Below, piece after piece: positions 5,543 to 8,619 of a DNA stretch of 8,619 bases; positions within the stretch are counted from its first letter, which is position 1, and each line of letters begins with the position of its first letter. Source of the stretch: Deltaproteobacteria bacterium (GTDB lineage: Bacteria; Bdellovibrionota_C; UBA2361; OMII01). The notes under the pieces were generated by a model, which searched no databases, was not told where the DNA came from, and saw nothing but the letters and a program-made list of their open reading frames with translations. The position numbers were made by a program, and so were the translations under genes. The stretch is taken from NCBI GenBank assembly GCA_023262305.1, contig JALRCK010000075.1, positions 1-8,619 on the forward strand, given 5' to 3'.

Positions 5543-7273
5543 GTGACTGATAATTCTCAAGAATTCAACCAACGAACGGTTCGCGCTGTAATCGTGTGCC
5601 TCTTGGTAGTGTTCGTTTATACGAACCTCTTCATGGCTCCGAAAAAGCGACCACAGACTCCTGTGACGCCGGCGTCTCAGCAGGCGCAACAGGCTCCTGT
5701 TGTAGGAGAGAAGTCAGCCGCACCAGTCGTGGCAAAACCTGCAAGCCCGGTTCAAGTAGTTGGAGCGCCACAGCCAGTTCATCCGAGTGCTGCTGAGGTA
5801 CAGGCTAGCGGTGTTACCTATGTCCAGTCCGGTCTCATTAAGGTTGGTTTCTCGCACCTTGGAGCCCGCGTTCAGAGCTATCTGTTGAATGACTACAAGG
5901 CGACTCAGGGAGATGAAACTCCTCTCGATTTGGTTGGCGATCTTCACGATGCTGCCCTTCCGCTTGGCGTCTACGTTGGTAACGAAAATGACGAGAGGGT
6001 CGTCTACACCCTCGCTTCTGTAAACGGCGCCCGACCGACCGCCTCGCCTGCCAACCTCCAGATCGCATCGGGTGGAAATGTTATACTTGAGTTTAAGGGC
6101 GTTCTTCCAAGTGGTACTGCAATCACAAAGACGGTGACGTTGAGTGACAACTCGTATCTGTTTACGGTTGGTGTGACGCTCGCCTCTTCAATCCCGGGGC
6201 AATCGGTATGGCTTGAGTGGCTTCATCGGTACTCCGATGCAGATTCGCGAACTGCAGTGTCGCATGCAACCTACCTCGATGGGGCGAATAAGATTCATCA
6301 CCTCTCGGCTGATCAGCTCAAGACGCAGGTGCGCGAGGTTGCTCGTTGGATCTCCCTTGGCGATCTCTACTTTATGGCGAGCCTGATGCCATCCCAGGGC
6401 GAGTTTACCTCTGCGCTCGCGCTCACTGGGGATCTCTATATCGCGCGCGTTGCCGGCTCGGAAAATGGGGGTTCGTTCTCTGTGTTCGCTGGGCCGAAGA
6501 TTTATACCTTGCTTGAGGGAATCGGCTCGTATCATCTTGAGCGATCGATTGATTTAGGAATGTTCTCGTTCCTTGCGCTTCCTCTTCTCTGGCTCTTGCA
6601 CTACCTCTATCTTGTTGTTCACAACTACGGGCTCGCCATTATTGGATTGACCCTTATCATCAAAACTGCGCTCCTTCCCCTGTCGCAAGCGAGCTTTAAG
6701 TCGATGAAGGCGATGCAGGAGCTTCAGCCTGAGATGAAGGCGCTCCGTGAGCGCGTTAAAGATCCGAACCAGCTCAACCAAGAAATGATGGCGCTCTATA
6801 AGCGTCGCGGAGTCAATCCGATGGGTGGATGTTTCCCGATGCTCATCCAGATACCGGTCTTTTTCGGTCTCTATCAGGCGTTGCTCAACGCGATAGAGTT
6901 ACGACACGCGCCGTTCGCGCTCTGGATAACCGACCTCTCATCACCTGAGAAGCTTGAGGTGTTCGGCTGGGGCGTTCCAGTGATGGTTCTCCTGATGGCA
7001 GCGAGCATGATCATTCAGCAATGGACCACTCCAAATCCATCTGCCGATCCTGCTCAGCAAAAGGTCATGATGCTGATGCCGATCGTATTCGCGGGAATGT
7101 TTATTGTGTTCCCGATGCCGGCCGGGCTTGTGCTCTACTGGCTTGTGAATAATATCATCTCTATCACACAGCAGATGTATCTTCGTAAGACAAATCAGTC
7201 GGGCGTATACTGGGGCACCTTTGTGGCGAGTATTGTCATCTTTGGTGTCGGATACGTCCTTACGCTCATTTAG
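5543..7273 (+). CDS. yidC: Membrane protein insertase YidC (Oxa1 family)
   Basis: The product is 576 residues. YidC inserts and folds inner-membrane proteins, alone or with SecYEG. Residues about 13-31 form the first membrane helix. A Pro/Ala/Gln-rich linker (about 35-85) follows, then the large periplasmic domain (about 90-335) typical of Gram-negative YidC. The conserved insertase core starts around 350: the helix IIGLTLIIKTALLPLSQ carries K374 where E. coli has the groove Arg366. Next comes the cytoplasmic coiled pair SFKSMKAMQELQPEMKALRERV, then EMMALYKRRGVNPMGGCFPMLIQIP, then APFALWITDLSSP, and the last core helices with FPMPAGLVLYWLVNN. After YLRK the usual basic cytoplasmic tail is missing; residues 554-576 instead form a further hydrophobic segment (VYWGTFVASIVIFGVGY). 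The GTG start is backed by GAGGAG. mnmE starts three bases past the stop. Confidence 0.98.
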   Translation: MTDNSQEFNQRTVRAVIVCLLVVFVYTNLFMAPKKRPQTPVTPASQQAQQAPVVGEKSAAPVVAKPASPVQVVGAPQPVHPSAAEVQASGVTYVQSGLIKVGFSHLGARVQSYLLNDYKATQGDETPLDLVGDLHDAALPLGVYVGNENDERVVYTLASVNGARPTASPANLQIASGGNVILEFKGVLPSGTAITKTVTLSDNSYLFTVGVTLASSIPGQSVWLEWLHRYSDADSRTAVSHATYLDGANKIHHLSADQLKTQVREVARWISLGDLYFMASLMPSQGEFTSALALTGDLYIARVAGSENGGSFSVFAGPKIYTLLEGIGSYHLERSIDLGMFSFLALPLLWLLHYLYLVVHNYGLAIIGLTLIIKTALLPLSQASFKSMKAMQELQPEMKALRERVKDPNQLNQEMMALYKRRGVNPMGGCFPMLIQIPVFFGLYQALLNAIELRHAPFALWITDLSSPEKLEVFGWGVPVMVLLMAASMIIQQWTTPNPSADPAQQKVMMLMPIVFAGMFIVFPMPAGLVLYWLVNNIISITQQMYLRKTNQSGVYWGTFVASIVIFGVGYVLTLI

Positions 7274-7276
7274 GGA

Positions 7277-8619
7277 ATGGAAGAGACTACCATAGCAGCG
7301 CTCGCTACAGCGCCCGTGCCCGCGGGAGTGGCTGTTATACGGGTCAGCGGTCCGCGCACGCGGCTTGCTTTGAAGGCGCTCTTTAAGGGGAAGAAAGACC
7401 CCCTTCGTCATCCGCGCACGCTCATCTATGGCGAGATTCTGGATTTCAAAACGAGCGCGACGCTCGACAAGGGTCTTGCTGTGTTTATGCCTGGACCGTG
7501 GAGCTTTACGGGAGAGGATGTAGCGGAATTTCAATTTCATGGAAGTCCCGTTCTGGTACAGCAGGTGCTTCGCTCTCTCTACGCGTATGGAATTCTCCCC
7601 GCTGCAGCGGGTGAGTTCACAAAACGCGCCTTTATGAACGGCAAGATGGATCTCGCTCAAGCAGAGGCGATCGCTGATGTGATCAACGCGAAGGGTGAGG
7701 AGGAGCTCAAGTTTGCAGGAGAGCAGCTTAAGGGGCGTTTGAGCCAAGCGGTAACTGCCATCGGTGAACCTCTTAGGGATGTGCTCGCCGAGCTTGAGGC
7801 GTCGATTGATTTCCCGGAAGAGGATATCGAACCAGAAAAAATTGAGCAGATCGCCGCACGCGCTGAAGTTGCGCGCGCGAAAGTAGCCCAGCTTCTTTCA
7901 ACTTATGCGTTTGGAGCGCTTGTGAAAGAGGGTGTGCGGGTGCTCCTGTGTGGGCAGCCGAATTCCGGCAAGTCGAGCCTGCTTAATCTCATCCTTGGAA
8001 AGAAGCGCGCGATCGTATCTCCGATCTCGGGAACCACGCGCGATCTTATTGAGGAAGAGGCATCTCTTGCGGGGCAAAAGTTTGTGTTTTGTGACTCCGC
8101 GGGGATACGCGAAACAACCGATGAGATCGAAAAGATCGGTGTTGAGCTGGCTAAAGAGCGAATCCCGTGGGCCGATCTCGTCCTCTTGGTTGTTGACGCG
8201 ACAGATGACAAATTGAGCTGGCAGACAACCGCCGATCTCTTGCGGGAGCAGGGAAAGCGCGTGTGGCTGGTTGTGAATAAGATCGACCTCAATCCAAACG
8301 CGATGATAAAGGTGTTTTGCGATTCTAAAACATGTCAGCAAAACTTTTATATTTCAGCGAAAACTGGCGCTGGTATTGGAGCGCTCATCGAGGCGCTCGT
8401 TCAGGATGTTGGCAAGGGAATGCCTGAGCGTGGAGAGGTGGGGGAGGTTGTAACTAACGAGCGACATCGCGACTGTCTCCGCAGGGCTGAGCAATCGCTT
8501 GAACAGTTCGCAGATGCCGTTGCGTCAAAGACTCCGGCGTTGCCGATCTTAGTCGCGGATATCAGAGACGCCCTGAGCGCCTTAGATGAGATCGTCGGCA
8601 AGACGTACACCGAGGATAT
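7277..8619 (+). CDS. mnmE: tRNA uridine-5-carboxymethylaminomethyl modification GTPase MnmE (C-terminal tip cut off)
   Basis: 447 codons are present before the window ends at GKTYTED; the family end (usually a few to about 15 more residues finishing CIGK) is outside. With MnmG, MnmE modifies the wobble uridine of certain tRNAs using methylene-tetrahydrofolate and GTP hydrolysis. The N-terminal folate-binding domain shows TIAALATAP, AVIRVSGP, WSFTGEDVAEFQFHG and AGEFTKRAFMNGKMDLAQAEAI. The GTPase domain sits within the helical domain: G1 GQPNSGKS (226-233), G2 GTTRD (252-256), G3 DSAG (273-276, normally DTAG), G4 NKID (334-337), and SAKTG (360-364). The usual Gly-rich GxGG after the N-terminal ATxP is replaced by PVPAG. 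The start ATG lies three bases after the yidC stop with AGGG too close to act as a normal Shine-Dalgarno, so coupling to yidC is likely. The start matches the family N-terminus. Confidence 0.97.
   Translation, partial: MEETTIAALATAPVPAGVAVIRVSGPRTRLALKALFKGKKDPLRHPRTLIYGEILDFKTSATLDKGLAVFMPGPWSFTGEDVAEFQFHGSPVLVQQVLRSLYAYGILPAAAGEFTKRAFMNGKMDLAQAEAIADVINAKGEEELKFAGEQLKGRLSQAVTAIGEPLRDVLAELEASIDFPEEDIEPEKIEQIAARAEVARAKVAQLLSTYAFGALVKEGVRVLLCGQPNSGKSSLLNLILGKKRAIVSPISGTTRDLIEEEASLAGQKFVFCDSAGIRETTDEIEKIGVELAKERIPWADLVLLVVDATDDKLSWQTTADLLREQGKRVWLVVNKIDLNPNAMIKVFCDSKTCQQNFYISAKTGAGIGALIEALVQDVGKGMPERGEVGEVVTNERHRDCLRRAEQSLEQFADAVASKTPALPILVADIRDALSALDEIVGKTYTED

Noticed and set aside
6941..7747. 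268-codon minus-strand frame opposite yidC and mnmE
   Set aside because: It lies wholly antisense to two strongly conserved genes, and its His/Arg/Lys-rich translation matches no family; it is a coding shadow.

Overview
The window comes from a Gram-negative bacterium. The evidence is a YidC with a large periplasmic domain, a DsbD/ScsB-type envelope thiol protein with an export signal, and glycosyltransferases of the kind used for surface glycans. The gene order rpmH-rnpA-yidD-yidC-mnmE is the classic arrangement found across Proteobacteria-like lineages. The lineage cannot be fixed from the sequence alone. Both ends of the window cut through genes.

Region by region: (1) Positions 1-986, minus strand, hold the N-terminal part of a DsbD/ScsB-like protein, cut at the window edge where its first core membrane helix begins. 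(2) Positions 987-1714 contain no confidently recognised gene. They hold three short, mutually overlapping minus-strand reading frames that may be small genes or remnants of a decayed gene, plus a perfect 9-bp inverted repeat just before the next gene. (3) Positions 1715-4537, plus strand, hold two closely spaced genes: a protein with two consecutive, degenerate GT2-like glycosyltransferase domains, and a GT90/CAP10 (Rumi-like) glycosyltransferase. They look like a two-gene surface-glycan unit. (4) Positions 4538-4683 are an intergenic leader with weak dyads and a good sigma70-like promoter. (5) From 4684 to the window end lies the conserved cluster: ribosomal protein L34, RNase P protein, YidD, YidC and the tRNA-modification GTPase MnmE, the last missing only its C-terminal tip.

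The conserved cluster links translation (L34, MnmE), tRNA 5'-end maturation (RnpA) and membrane protein insertion (YidC with its accessory YidD). All five genes run in the same direction with short gaps, so one transcript from the promoter near 4626 is likely.

I see no clear new defence or mobile system. The points most worth a second look are a 24-bp tandem duplication exactly at the rpmH stop/rnpA start, a YidC ending in an extra hydrophobic segment instead of a basic tail, the degenerate tandem GT2 protein paired with a bacterial GT90, and the unexplained minus-strand frames with the dyad between 1045 and 1707.
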